Positions 17,853 to 27,682 of a stretch of DNA of 64,000 nt are shown piece after piece (position 1 is the first letter of the stretch; each line of letters starts with the position of its first letter). Source of the stretch: Pedobacter panaciterrae (GTDB lineage Bacteria > Bacteroidota > Bacteroidia > Sphingobacteriales > Sphingobacteriaceae); NCBI RefSeq assembly GCF_013204795.1, contig NZ_JABMKW010000003.1, forward strand, positions 1 to 64,000, given 5' to 3'. Below the pieces are notes generated by a model. The model was not told the origin of the DNA and made no database searches. It saw nothing but the letters and a program-made list of their open reading frames with translations. The position numbers and the translations under genes were made by a program.

Positions 17853-18647
17853 TTATTTAATTACAACGGTTTTTTTACTGGTCGAGTATGCATTAAAGAC
17901 TCCCAGGGCTTTGTTATTAAAATTAGAAGGCGGATTAGCTGGTGCTACCGGCGGGCCACCTGCACCAGAATTTTGCCCTAAGCTATAAAAGTACTTGTAA
18001 ACATTTCTATCAATGCATTGAAATTCAACCTCAATGGTATCTCCGCGAACCAGATCATTCAGGTCATAAAATATCACATTTGCGGCTTTATTACCATCAT
18101 CAAATCGATCCTCACTTACTGCATCCTCCTCTATCTTACCTTTTACAGTTAAAATATATCGGTATTGATTTTGAATATCTTTTGGGTCATTATAATTAGC
18201 TGCCACATAAGTATTCTTTTCCCCAAAAAAACTAAAATCCTTAAAAGTCAATGAATCAAGTGGAACTTTAACTGGCATGGTAGAGCTGGCTGTATAAATT
18301 TTACCTTCGTAAGTAACATCTAATGTGTACTTCTTACCCGACTGCCCTCTAAATTTAGGACTTTGATACACACCTTTAGATACCTCAACATATTCCATAG
18401 TAGTTCCTTCTTCATTTCTCACGATCACTTTTGCACCCGAAACCGAATTAAATCTGTTGGGATCAGTAAAATCATATGTTTTAGAAACCATTATCAAATG
18501 GTTTTCAACTTTATCGCTAAGCCCTCCGTATATCACCAGTTGTGGCGCTGCATTGTCTAGCTTTAGATTGATCACTTTTTCGCATCCAGCCAGCACAAAT
18601 AAAACAGCTAAAACACCTAAAACCCCAAGTATATCTCTCTTTTTCAT
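17853..18647 (-). CDS. DUF4249 lipoprotein
   Basis: A 264-residue predicted lipoprotein: lipobox LAGC with Cys22. The body matches the DUF4249 pattern (KVINLKLDNAAPQLVIYGGL followed by GAKVIVRNEEGT and a YTLDVTYEGK strand), an immunoglobulin-like beta fold. Such proteins are normally paired with a TonB-dependent receptor, as SusD-like lipoproteins are with SusC. Here the receptor gene ends only 4 nt upstream, so they are co-transcribed. The lipoprotein probably sits at the outer membrane as an accessory for uptake. The substrate is unknown. Confidence 0.85.
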   Translation of the reverse strand: MKKRDILGVLGVLAVLFVLAGCEKVINLKLDNAAPQLVIYGGLSDKVENHLIMVSKTYDFTDPNRFNSVSGAKVIVRNEEGTTMEYVEVSKGVYQSPKFRGQSGKKYTLDVTYEGKIYTASSTMPVKVPLDSLTFKDFSFFGEKNTYVAANYNDPKDIQNQYRYILTVKGKIEEDAVSEDRFDDGNKAANVIFYDLNDLVRGDTIEVEFQCIDRNVYKYFYSLGQNSGAGGPPVAPANPPSNFNNKALGVFNAYSTSKKTVVIK

Positions 18648-18651
18648 CTCA

Positions 18652-20982
18652 TTAAAATTTGAAATTCCAGGTTACCGACGGAATTATGCCAAACAAAGTT
18701 GTACGTACTACCTGCGTTGTGGAAACATCATCAGGATTATCCTTAAAATCAATTGAAAATGCATTATGGCGATTGTATACATTATAAATACCAAATGACC
18801 AGCTCGACTGAAGCTTCCTCCCAGGTTTTCCTTCAAGTGTAGCAGAAAGATCTAAACGATGATACGCGGGCGTACGGTAGCCATTTTTTTCTGTGTAATA
18901 AAATGCTGTACGGCCATTTATTTGATATTTACCACTTGGATAAGTAACTGCATTGCCTGTATTGTAAACAAAAACCGAAGAAAAGGTCCACCTGGATCCG
19001 GCCTTATAAATCCCAACAAGTGATAAATCGTGCGTCCTGTCTTGTTTCGCATAAAACCATTTCCCATCATTTATTGCATCAAATTGGCGTTGTGTTCTGG
19101 ACCAGGTATAACCAATCCATCCATTAAACTTGCCAAATCTTTTCTTTAAAAAAAGTTCAATACCATAAGCCCTGCCATCACCAAAAAGTAAGTCAGCCTC
19201 AACATTTCCATTCCCTCTAAGATCAGTTCCACTTCTATATTCTATCTGATTTTGCATCCATTTATAGTACAACTCCGCTGAAAACTCATAATTATTGTCG
19301 CTAAAGTTTCTGAAATAACCTGCAGCAATCTGATCCGCAATTTCTGGTTTAACATTGTTACTGTTCATGATATAAAGATCAGTTGGAGATGTTGATGTTG
19401 AATTAGACATCAGATGGATATTTTGAATATTCCTGGTATATGCGATTTTTAAAGAGCTTGAGGGTGTTAACTGATAGCTAGCAGAAATTCTTGGTTCCAG
19501 ATTAAAATAATTTTCTACCACCTCGCCCGCTTTATATGATGTTGTACTGGTGGTATTTCCATCTGCATCATATGTTTTAAAGTTACCTGGCCCTAATAAA
19601 GAGAACCCGCTTAACCTAAGTCCGTAAGCCAGGTTCATCTTTTCATTAACAGCCCATTCATCCGATAAGTAGGCAGCAAGCTCCAGTCCTTTGCGGTTTT
19701 CGTAGGTGGTTGCATTTACACTCGACGACTCGCTTGCAGTAAGTTTGCCCGGTGCAATGGTATGATGAATGGCATTTACACCAAACTTTAAACTGTGACT
19801 ACTACTTAAACTGTATTCAAAGTCTTGTTTTAAATTAAAATCTTTAATAGAAGAGTTCACTTGAAAATCATTGTCTTCCATAAAATTCTGAATTACATAG
19901 TTATAGTTGCTATAAATCAGGGAAGTATTTGAAAACAATCTGTCGCTATACAGGTGGTTCCAGCGCAGGGTAAACGTAGCATTACCCCAATTAAAACCAA
20001 AAGCCTCTGATATTCCAAGTTTATCGCGTCCAAAATAACCCGACAAGTACAAGGTGTTCTTCTCATTTAACTGGTAATTTGCTTTGGCATTTACATCATA
20101 AAAATAAAGCGTATTGCCGTTTATCGAACTATCTGGCGACAAGGCTAAAAAAGCATCGAGGTAGGTTCTGCGGGCACTAATCATAAATGAACCTTTATCC
20201 TTAACAATTGGTCCTTCTACCTTTAACCTGGATGAGATCAAACCTATACCACCCTCTGCCGTATAATCCTTACGATTTCCATCATTCATCTTAATATCCA
20301 GTACAGAAGCCAATCTGCCGCCATATTGTGCAGGCATTCCTCCCTTATAAACACTTACATCTTTAATCGCATCAGAATTGAAAGTCGAAAAGAATCCAAG
20401 CAAGTGCGAAGCATTATATACCGGGGCTTCATCCAGTAATATTAAATTCTGATCGGTAGATCCACCCCTAACATAGAATCCACTATTGCCCTCTCCTGCC
20501 GATTTAATTCCGGGCAGCAATTGCAACGTTTTAAGCACATCACGTTCTCCAAGCAAAACAGGCACATTGTTAATTTCTCTGATATTGATTCTCTGAAGGC
20601 CCATTTGCGGACTGCTCACATTATCATTTTTCTTTTCGGCGGAAATAACCACCTCGTTTAACTGATTATCTTCTGAAAGAACAAAGTTCTGCCTGACGTT
20701 CCGTGAAATTGTAATTGATTGTTTAACCGTTTTATAACCAATAAAACTTATTGAAAGCTCATAAATCCCTTCTGTTGCACTCAAAGAATAAAATCCATAT
20801 GCATTAGTTCCAGCACCAATGGTTGTTGAACCGGTAAGCTTAACACTGGCACCTATTAATGTTTCACCGGTTCCGGAATCGGTAACTATACCGCTAATCG
20901 TAAATTTATTTTGAGAAAAAGCAAATTGACAACAACATATAAATAATAAAAGTAGTGGTACAAATCTCTTTGTTATTGGCAT
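18652..20982 (-). CDS. TonB-dependent receptor with carboxypeptidase-like N-terminal domain
   Basis: A 776-residue outer-membrane receptor. A signal peptide (1-23) is followed by a carboxypeptidase-D-regulatory-like domain (about 27-112), a plug domain (about 115-225, with GFYVRGGSTDQNLILLDEAPVYN) and a 22-strand barrel that ends in a terminal Phe (WNFKF). This plug motif is typical of Bacteroidota receptors paired with DUF4249. It needs TonB-ExbBD energy, not encoded here. The substrate could be a peptide, glycan, metal chelate or other nutrient and cannot be decided. It is upstream of the DUF4249 lipoprotein in one operon. Confidence 0.92.
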   Translation of the reverse strand: MPITKRFVPLLLLFICCCQFAFSQNKFTISGIVTDSGTGETLIGASVKLTGSTTIGAGTNAYGFYSLSATEGIYELSISFIGYKTVKQSITISRNVRQNFVLSEDNQLNEVVISAEKKNDNVSSPQMGLQRINIREINNVPVLLGERDVLKTLQLLPGIKSAGEGNSGFYVRGGSTDQNLILLDEAPVYNASHLLGFFSTFNSDAIKDVSVYKGGMPAQYGGRLASVLDIKMNDGNRKDYTAEGGIGLISSRLKVEGPIVKDKGSFMISARRTYLDAFLALSPDSSINGNTLYFYDVNAKANYQLNEKNTLYLSGYFGRDKLGISEAFGFNWGNATFTLRWNHLYSDRLFSNTSLIYSNYNYVIQNFMEDNDFQVNSSIKDFNLKQDFEYSLSSSHSLKFGVNAIHHTIAPGKLTASESSSVNATTYENRKGLELAAYLSDEWAVNEKMNLAYGLRLSGFSLLGPGNFKTYDADGNTTSTTSYKAGEVVENYFNLEPRISASYQLTPSSSLKIAYTRNIQNIHLMSNSTSTSPTDLYIMNSNNVKPEIADQIAAGYFRNFSDNNYEFSAELYYKWMQNQIEYRSGTDLRGNGNVEADLLFGDGRAYGIELFLKKRFGKFNGWIGYTWSRTQRQFDAINDGKWFYAKQDRTHDLSLVGIYKAGSRWTFSSVFVYNTGNAVTYPSGKYQINGRTAFYYTEKNGYRTPAYHRLDLSATLEGKPGRKLQSSWSFGIYNVYNRHNAFSIDFKDNPDDVSTTQVVRTTLFGIIPSVTWNFKF

Positions 20983-21042
20983 ATAAATACTTAGTCTTTC
21001 GTAAAAATAGAAAAGATAATCTATTCCATCACTACTATTGCA

Positions 21043-23535
21043 CTAATTACCTTGGCCTGCAGTCCATAATATCGCATTATTTACCATTCTCTTCCAATTA
21101 TTGTTTAGAAGCAAGTCTGGCGAGTGCCCCATAAAAATATAAACATTCCTTGCCTTAACTTTTGTGTTTACCCATACCACGGGGTGGTCGCCCATTTTTA
21201 TTTTGGAATCTGGCTGATAACTGGCTTCATCTACATTGGCCAATACATGTACATTTGACCTTGGGCTTTTATTATAAGTATACCATTCTTCTTTATCCAC
21301 TTTAAATAATGGGGTTACTCCTTTCATCACAGGATGTGTTTTTTCCTCTATCCTCACATTGGCCGAAGCAAAGTCTGCGATATAGTTCTGGAACCTTATG
21401 GTTCCCATGAAATCGGAAAACCAGTTCCACATTGGATACCCATCGAACTCACCGAGTAAAGTGGCATGATGAAATCCCAACCATCCACCTTTCCCATTGT
21501 TGATGTAATCTTCAAAGGCCTTAACGGCTTTGGGTTTCCAGGCATAAGGAGGGTAATCCAGTTGAATAACCAGCTTATATTTTTTTAAAAAAGCATCATC
21601 AATTTTATCAGTATTGTCAACATAATCAATTGCAAAATGATTCTTTTTTGCAAATTCATCTAGCCATGGGCGTACTGCTTTAGTAAAAGCAATATGATGC
21701 CCTCCATTTTCGGCCAACGCCAAAACCCTAAACAGCGGCTGTTCAATTTCAGGCTCTTTTACGGCTTCTATTGCGGTTAATGCCTGTAAAAACCATGCTG
21801 CATGAGGTATCCATTGTTCTGTCCAGCGCCATTCATTTCCGCCTGCTTCTGCTTTAAAATCTATACCACTGCCATCAGCATTTCCATCTTTTCCGGTGAT
21901 ACCATTAGAAATCCCTCCTTTTTGAGATCCGTGCCCAAACAAGGCAGCCATATAGGGTACATTTTTTTCGCCAAAGCCATACATAAAACACATTGAATAA
22001 GGGTTGCTGCCCAAAATCCATGAAAGTTGCTGCTCAGCATAAAGTTCAATATCCTTTCTTACTCCCCAGCCACTTTTTTCGGGGTAAATGAGTCGGCCGC
22101 CTAGCAATGACGCAGTGGCTAAAGAACCCAGTCTTGCATTTTCTCCCTGCCACCACCAGCCTGTTTCATTTTCATGAGGTATAAAAAACCCTTCCCGCAC
22201 TTTGCCGTTAAGTTTAAAATACTGACGTGCATATCCAAACGGATTATTAACAGATTTGGCAATCTTTAAATTGCCATCAATAGCTTTCTTAATTACAGCG
22301 AGGGTTTGTGTTCTGTACCCCTCTTCTTTTTCCATATCAAGATAACGGACCAAAGCAACTACCGGCAATCCCGCATCGGCAGCATGCCAAAATGGTCTAT
22401 CTTTATCATCTGCGATAAAATATCCCTTATCGGTTATTCTGGAACTTAAATTTGAAGCTCTTTTACGCGCCTCGTCTCTGTAATAGGAACTATCTGTAGC
22501 TAGCCACAATTCCGTAGCGGCCATTAATGCGCAATAATCATCGATGATGTTCTCTTTCCCATCATCAGCATATTTCAAATTATTTACCGTCAAATGTGCA
22601 TATGCAATTTCTGCAGCTTTCAGGTATTCTTTAGCTTGATAATCACCATTCTTGCTCCATCTAGAAATGCGGGCTAACGAAGCAATTGCCATGCCCCCTC
22701 CTTCTCTAAATGCGCATTGATAATCTGCCGTAGTAACACTGTTTGCCTCCAGTCCTACAATTCTTCGGGCACTTGCATCTGGCTTAAAGTAGCTAAATAC
22801 AGTCATGTAAAAGTACCCCTCCTCAGATAAAGAACGCATCAAATAGTCGGCACCCCATAAGGCTTCTGTTTTCAGGTCCTCTTTGAGTTTCAGTCTATCC
22901 AGCAATGCCGGAATTTTCTCGGTAGCATTAATCATCGACCAGGTAACCAAAGGGATTTGCTGTGGCGACATAAAATTCGCGTATGCCAAATGAGAAAAAT
23001 ATTTACTGATATCTCCAGACGCATCACCCCAGCCTCCATGCACATCTACCCTCTTCTCACTGCCATAAAGCAACATCTTTTTATCGGCCTCTATTTCCTG
23101 AGGAGTATTGGCGCGTTGCTTTTTATAATAGTTAAGAATGCTGGGTAAGGTATTAACCGCAAGTGCCTGTGCGGCAATATCAAAACTGGCCGATGTATAA
23201 TGCTTTCCTTTAAATAATACATCGATCTTATATTTTCCGGGTTTATTAAATGAGGAAAAATCCGCAGTATAAAATTGACGATTCGGAAACCATTCCTCAA
23301 CAGATCCTGCAGCTTTAAGAGTAGCACTAAAACTTATCTTTTGATCAGAAGCATTAATTAATGAGAACTTTTTTAATTCTGAAAAGCCACTCTCTAAACC
23401 AACAATGGCTTGCTTTGGCCCTGATAAATCAAAGGCGACCTGATTAACATGAATTACGGGTTGGGCCTTTATGGCAAAAGCAGATGCAAAAAGCAATATT
23501 AAACTTGCGCAAACAAATTTCAAGCGTTTTATCAT
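21043..23535 (-). CDS. GH9 glycosidase fused to a ThuA domain
   Basis: An 830-residue secreted protein with signal peptide (about 1-25). From N to C: a CelD_N-like immunoglobulin domain (about 27-120), a GH9 (alpha/alpha)6 barrel (about 125-592), and a ThuA-like domain with a flavodoxin/glutamine-amidotransferase-type fold (about 602-830). In GH9 the motif GGWGDASGD carries the likely catalytic Asp pair (Asp171, Asp175; usual form DAGD), and GGNEWRW carries the likely acid Glu568. ThuA landmarks are GFHHATL (687-693), THPVMKG (733-739) and FMGHSP (801-806). GH9 enzymes are mostly endoglucanases or exo-beta-glucosaminidases/glucosidases. ThuA is linked to trehalose and other disaccharide use. 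The combination suggests a beta-glucan-derived disaccharide, by inference. Confidence 0.85.
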   Translation of the reverse strand: MIKRLKFVCASLILLFASAFAIKAQPVIHVNQVAFDLSGPKQAIVGLESGFSELKKFSLINASDQKISFSATLKAAGSVEEWFPNRQFYTADFSSFNKPGKYKIDVLFKGKHYTSASFDIAAQALAVNTLPSILNYYKKQRANTPQEIEADKKMLLYGSEKRVDVHGGWGDASGDISKYFSHLAYANFMSPQQIPLVTWSMINATEKIPALLDRLKLKEDLKTEALWGADYLMRSLSEEGYFYMTVFSYFKPDASARRIVGLEANSVTTADYQCAFREGGGMAIASLARISRWSKNGDYQAKEYLKAAEIAYAHLTVNNLKYADDGKENIIDDYCALMAATELWLATDSSYYRDEARKRASNLSSRITDKGYFIADDKDRPFWHAADAGLPVVALVRYLDMEKEEGYRTQTLAVIKKAIDGNLKIAKSVNNPFGYARQYFKLNGKVREGFFIPHENETGWWWQGENARLGSLATASLLGGRLIYPEKSGWGVRKDIELYAEQQLSWILGSNPYSMCFMYGFGEKNVPYMAALFGHGSQKGGISNGITGKDGNADGSGIDFKAEAGGNEWRWTEQWIPHAAWFLQALTAIEAVKEPEIEQPLFRVLALAENGGHHIAFTKAVRPWLDEFAKKNHFAIDYVDNTDKIDDAFLKKYKLVIQLDYPPYAWKPKAVKAFEDYINNGKGGWLGFHHATLLGEFDGYPMWNWFSDFMGTIRFQNYIADFASANVRIEEKTHPVMKGVTPLFKVDKEEWYTYNKSPRSNVHVLANVDEASYQPDSKIKMGDHPVVWVNTKVKARNVYIFMGHSPDLLLNNNWKRMVNNAILWTAGQGN

Positions 23536-23806
23536 TTTTTAGAGAGGAGGTTTTAAATGCATCGGCAAAATTGCTTCATGGCATTCTCAAAAATAGCATA
23601 ATTTTCTCCCTTTAATAGAGCGTGGCAGCTACCAACCAAGATAACAAACTAAAAAACAACACCTTAACAGACGGCTGTAGTATTATTGTAGGGGCAATGC
23701 TTTGCCACAATCTTCACTTGAACTGGTCTACGACTATATCTAAACACAATCCTGTTCTCAGCCTCCTATCTACTAAACAATTCTCCATTGATGTTGTTAT
23801 GCTAGC

Positions 23807-24301
23807 ATGGATCCTATCACATCAGCCTTAATTCACGCTTCAAGAACTGGCGATTTGCCACTATTACAAGAAATAATAGATCAAAAAACCGACCTTGAAG
23901 TTCGGGATGATAAGGGTTATACACCCTTGATTATCGCTTCTTATAATCATCAACTTGCTGCAGCCCAATTGCTATTACAGTCAGGAGCAGATGTTAATGG
24001 CAAAGATACAGGTGGTAATACAGCATTAATGGGTGTATGTTTTAAAGGCTATGCAGATATAGCCGAGCTTCTACTCAGTCATCCCCATATCAATCTCGAT
24101 GCACTGAACGGGAATGGAGGAACGGCCCTGATGTTTGCCATTATGTTTGGGCGCAATGAACTAACTCAATTACTATTGAAACATGGTGCAGATATAACGA
24201 TTACTGATAATCGTGGCATGGATGCGTTAGAAATTGCTTTACAACAAGGCAATGAACAAGGACTCCTGCTTTTAAAACAACATCTATCTATAAACAAATA
24301 A
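23807..24301 (+). CDS. Ankyrin repeat protein upstream of catalase
   Basis: A 164-residue protein made of about five ankyrin repeats, with the usual DKGYTPLIIASYNHQLAAAQ and GNTALMGVCFKG repeat units and no signal peptide. Ankyrin repeats bind proteins. A similar small ankyrin gene (ankB) precedes the catalase gene katB in Pseudomonas aeruginosa, where it is needed for full catalase activity. Here it lies 4 nt before the large catalase gene. A stabilising role for that catalase is an inference. An ATG at 23807 and an open stretch before it leave the start fairly secure. Confidence 0.88.
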   Translation: MDPITSALIHASRTGDLPLLQEIIDQKTDLEVRDDKGYTPLIIASYNHQLAAAQLLLQSGADVNGKDTGGNTALMGVCFKGYADIAELLLSHPHINLDALNGNGGTALMFAIMFGRNELTQLLLKHGADITITDNRGMDALEIALQQGNEQGLLLLKQHLSINK

Positions 24302-24305
24302 GAGT

Positions 24306-26417
24306 ATGAAAAAGAAAAAACTGGATACCACTTCTGATCAGGGTGAGTTCATGACGACCAACCAAGGTCTTAAAATCAACGATGACACAAATTCTTTGAA
24401 AGCTGGAGCACGCGGACCATCATTACTTGAAGATTTTATCCTGAGGGAGAAAATTACACATTTTGATCATGAGCGAATTCCAGAAAGGATAGTACACGCT
24501 CGCGGTTCCGGAGCGCATGGCTATTTCCAGGTTTATAAATCTATGGCTGAATACACAAAGGCGGGCTTTCTACAGGATCCATCGGTTAAAACGCCCGTAT
24601 TTGTACGGTTTTCTACCGTTGCAGGATTTAGAGGCTCTACTGATTTGGCAAGGGATATTCGTGGATTCTCCGTTAAGTTTTACACAGAGGAAGGTAACTA
24701 TGATTTGGTTGGCAACAATGTCCCGGTGTTCTTTATCCAGGATGCAATAAAATTTCCTGATCTGATCCATTCGGTTAAACCTGAACCTGATAATGAAATA
24801 CCTCAGGCGGCTAGCGCCCACGATTCTTTTTGGGATTTTATTTCGCTAACTCCTGAATCTATGCATACGATTATGTGGGCCATGTCAGACCGGGCAATCC
24901 CCAGGAGTCTGCGGATGATAGAGGGCTTTGGTGTGCATACTTTTCGTTTTATTAATGCCAAAGGAAAATCTTTTTTTGTAAAATTTCATTGGAAGCCCCT
25001 TCTGGGCGTACATTCAGTTGCCTGGGATGAGGCTTTAAAAATATCTGGTAAAGATCCTGATTTTCACCGCCGGGATTTACACGATGCCATTGAAAGCGGC
25101 GCTTTTCCCGAATGGGAATTTGGCGTTCAGATTATACCGCAGGAAGATGAGCATAAGTTTGGTTTTGATTTGCTGGATCCAACCAAACTAATTCCTGAAG
25201 AGCTGGTTCCTGTACAAAGGATTGGGAAAATGGTATTAGATCGCAATCCTGATAATTTCTTTGCCGAGGTTGAACAGGTTGCCTTCCACCCCGGTCACCT
25301 GGTTCCAGGCATAGATTTCACTAATGACCCTTTATTGCAGGGCCGTTTATTCTCATACACGGATACGCAATTATCCCGTTTAGGAAGTCCTAATTTCCAC
25401 GAAATCCCAATTAACCGTTCTGTCAATACGGTACACAACAATCAGCGAGATGGACATATGCGTCAGCAAATTAACGTAGGCAAGAGCAGTTATCATCCAA
25501 ATTCCATTGCCGATGGTAGCCCTGCACAGGCGAAAATAGCTGAGGGAGGATTTTCATCCTATGAAGAACGTATTGATGCACATAAAGTAAGAGCAAGGAG
25601 TAAAAGCTTTATGGATTTCTTTAGCCAGGCAACTTTGTTCTATAACAGTCAGTCGGAACCAGAGCAAAACCACATTGCCGATGCATTTAAATTTGAACTG
25701 GGCAAAGTTGAAAGCGTAGAAATCCGCCAGCGTATGGTGAATCTTTTAACGCAGGTAAGCATACCTCTTGCAAATGCGGTTGCAGAGAGTTTAGGTTTAA
25801 AAGCAGGGAAACCGATAGAACCGATTAACCATATTCTTGGAGCTGATGCCAATCCGGCAGATTATAAACCGATCAAAGTAAAATCAGAAGTTGAAAAATC
25901 TTCGGCCTTAAGTATGGCAAATACTTCAAAAGACAGCATTAAGACCAGACAAATTGCTTTTCTGGCTGCTGATGGTGTTGATGCATCAGATTTTGGAAAT
26001 ATGAAAAAAGCACTTCTTGCTGCAGGCGCAGTTGTTAAAGTTGTTGCACCTAAAAATGGTACACTTAAAGACTCTGCTAGTAAGGAAATCAAAATTGACA
26101 TGAGCTTCTTAACGGGAACTTCTGTGGTGTTTGATGCAATATATGTACCAGGCGGAGAAAAAAGCATTAAAGCCCTACTATCTGAACCGGATGCTATTCA
26201 CTTTATAAATGAAGCCTATAAACATTGCAAAGCCATTGCAGCAACTGGCAAAGGTATTGAACTGATTAACCAAAGTTATGTTGGAGCAAAATTGAAAAGT
26301 GGTGATGCCGATGCGAAAGCAGGCTTGTTGACAGATCTTAAACCGGAAGCTTTTATTAAGGCGATTGCGCAGCATCGCTTCTGGATACGAGAGAAAAAAG
26401 ATAAAATTCCGGCTTAA
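24306..26417 (+). CDS. katE: Large-subunit catalase (HPII/KatE type)
   Basis: A 703-residue clade 2 catalase that dismutates hydrogen peroxide. Key heme residues are at the expected spacing: distal His64 ([12 protein letters not shown]), Asn137 (VGNNVPVFF) and proximal Tyr351 ([14 protein letters not shown]). The intervals match those in E. coli HPII (His128, Asn201, Tyr415). An additional C-terminal flavodoxin-like/DJ-1-PfpI-type domain (about 545-703) starts with [17 protein letters not shown], as in HPII. Because the subunit is shorter than HPII (753 residues), the N-terminal extension is reduced. Cytoplasmic. It is preceded by the ankyrin gene. Confidence 0.95.
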   Translation: MKKKKLDTTSDQGEFMTTNQGLKINDDTNSLKAGARGPSLLEDFILREKITHFDHERIPERIVHARGSGAHGYFQVYKSMAEYTKAGFLQDPSVKTPVFVRFSTVAGFRGSTDLARDIRGFSVKFYTEEGNYDLVGNNVPVFFIQDAIKFPDLIHSVKPEPDNEIPQAASAHDSFWDFISLTPESMHTIMWAMSDRAIPRSLRMIEGFGVHTFRFINAKGKSFFVKFHWKPLLGVHSVAWDEALKISGKDPDFHRRDLHDAIESGAFPEWEFGVQIIPQEDEHKFGFDLLDPTKLIPEELVPVQRIGKMVLDRNPDNFFAEVEQVAFHPGHLVPGIDFTNDPLLQGRLFSYTDTQLSRLGSPNFHEIPINRSVNTVHNNQRDGHMRQQINVGKSSYHPNSIADGSPAQAKIAEGGFSSYEERIDAHKVRARSKSFMDFFSQATLFYNSQSEPEQNHIADAFKFELGKVESVEIRQRMVNLLTQVSIPLANAVAESLGLKAGKPIEPINHILGADANPADYKPIKVKSEVEKSSALSMANTSKDSIKTRQIAFLAADGVDASDFGNMKKALLAAGAVVKVVAPKNGTLKDSASKEIKIDMSFLTGTSVVFDAIYVPGGEKSIKALLSEPDAIHFINEAYKHCKAIAATGKGIELINQSYVGAKLKSGDADAKAGLLTDLKPEAFIKAIAQHRFWIREKKDKIPA

Positions 26418-26423
26418 TATCCC

Positions 26424-26520
26424 CGTCATTTCGAATGAAGAGAGAGATCTCTTGACCATGAAGTAGTTGCGAAGCAAACTATACCTAAGCAAGTGATCTC
26501 TCTCTTCATTCGAGATGACG
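26424..26520. repeat. Palindromic extragenic repeat (REP/MITE-like)
   Basis: Two arms of 31 bp (26424-26454 and 26490-26520) pair with 29 matches and surround a 35-nt loop. The arm begins with CGTCATTTCGAATGAAGAGA and ends with GATCTCTTG. A relative lies at 42133-42204. It sits between two convergent genes, 6 bp after the catalase stop and 2 bp before the oxidoreductase stop, so it may also end transcription of both. Confidence 0.75.
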
Positions 26521-26522
26521 TT

Positions 26523-27545
26523 TCATCGCCAACCCAATGCTGGGGCAACATGCTCCAGGATAGCAGCTAGCACATGGATATTGTAATCAACGCCCAATGT
26601 GTTCGGTATGGTTAGTAGCAGCGTATCCGCTTCTTGTATAGCTTCGTCTGCAGCAAGCTCTTTGATGAGCTGATCAGGTTCGGCTGCATAGCTCCTACCA
26701 AAGATCGCCCGTTTATCAGCTTCAATATAGCCAAAGCTATCTGATCCTTTTCCCTGCTGTCCGAAATAATACCTGTCCTGATCGTTTACCAGCGCAAAGA
26801 TCGAACGGCTTACTGAAACCCTTGGCTCGCGCTGATGCCCGGCTTTGTTCCACGCTTCCTTATACAGCCTGATCTGTTCCGCCTGCTGGATGTGGAAAGG
26901 TTTACCATTTTCATCAAACTTCAGCGTTGAGCTTTGCAGGTACATGCCATTCTCTGCAGCCCAAACTGCGGTTGCGTTGGAGGCAGCTCCCCACCAGATA
27001 CGGTCCCGCAATCCGTCGGAATGTGGCTCCAGGCGTAGCAGACCCGGCGGGTTCGGGAACATAGGATTGGGATTTGGCTGGGCAAATCCGTCACCCTTTA
27101 AGCGATCCAAAAACTCCAGTGCTTTTTTACGACCCATATCTGCATCGGTTTCTCCCTGTTCAGGTTGATAACCGAAGTAACGCCAGCCTTCGATGACCTG
27201 CTCGGGCGAACCCCTACTAATACCAAGTTGCAAGCGACCACCCGAAATCAGGTCCGCAGCACCGGCATCTTCTACCATATACAGCGGGTTTTCATAGCGC
27301 ATATCGATCACGCCCGTCCCAATTTCTATCTTCTTGGTTTTCGCTCCAATAGCTGAAAGCAGCGGAAATGGTGATGCCAGCTGCCGTGCGAAATGGTGTA
27401 CCCTAAAATAGGCTCCGTCCAAACCTATTTCTTCCGCAGCAACAGCAAGGTCTATGGATTGAAGCAATGTGTCGCCAGCGTTGCGAGTTTGATACGAGGG
27501 ATGGTCAGACCAATGTCCGAATGATAAAAATCCTATTTTCTTCAT
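26523..27545 (-). CDS. LLM class flavin-dependent oxidoreductase
   Basis: A 340-residue luciferase-like monooxygenase of the TIM-barrel LLM family, which uses reduced FMN (or F420) to oxidise small organic substrates. Characteristic stretches are the N-terminal FGHWSD and DLAVAAEEIGLDGAYFRVHH, GTGVIDMRYENPLYMVEDA (the flavin site region), and GISRGSPEQV. The C-terminus ends with the usual helix of the family. The substrate is unknown. A TATATTTG on the minus strand at 27572-27579 fits a -7 box. It is convergent with the catalase gene and separated from it by a palindromic repeat. Confidence 0.88.
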   Translation of the reverse strand: MKKIGFLSFGHWSDHPSYQTRNAGDTLLQSIDLAVAAEEIGLDGAYFRVHHFARQLASPFPLLSAIGAKTKKIEIGTGVIDMRYENPLYMVEDAGAADLISGGRLQLGISRGSPEQVIEGWRYFGYQPEQGETDADMGRKKALEFLDRLKGDGFAQPNPNPMFPNPPGLLRLEPHSDGLRDRIWWGAASNATAVWAAENGMYLQSSTLKFDENGKPFHIQQAEQIRLYKEAWNKAGHQREPRVSVSRSIFALVNDQDRYYFGQQGKGSDSFGYIEADKRAIFGRSYAAEPDQLIKELAADEAIQEADTLLLTIPNTLGVDYNIHVLAAILEHVAPALGWR

Positions 27546-27682
27546 TGATTAGATGAGTTAAAACCAAATATCAAATATAAGGATAGGTCAGTCGCGCACA
27601 GGTCACCACATAGTCATAACGATGAATAAATCTTCCTTTTATAACTTGTTTAAAACTATATTTATCTTAAAACTGACCTTGT

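Noticed and set aside
23622..23831. A 69-codon plus-strand reading frame before the ankyrin gene
   Set aside because: It overlaps the start of the ankyrin gene in another frame, resembles nothing I know, and has no promoter or operon context.
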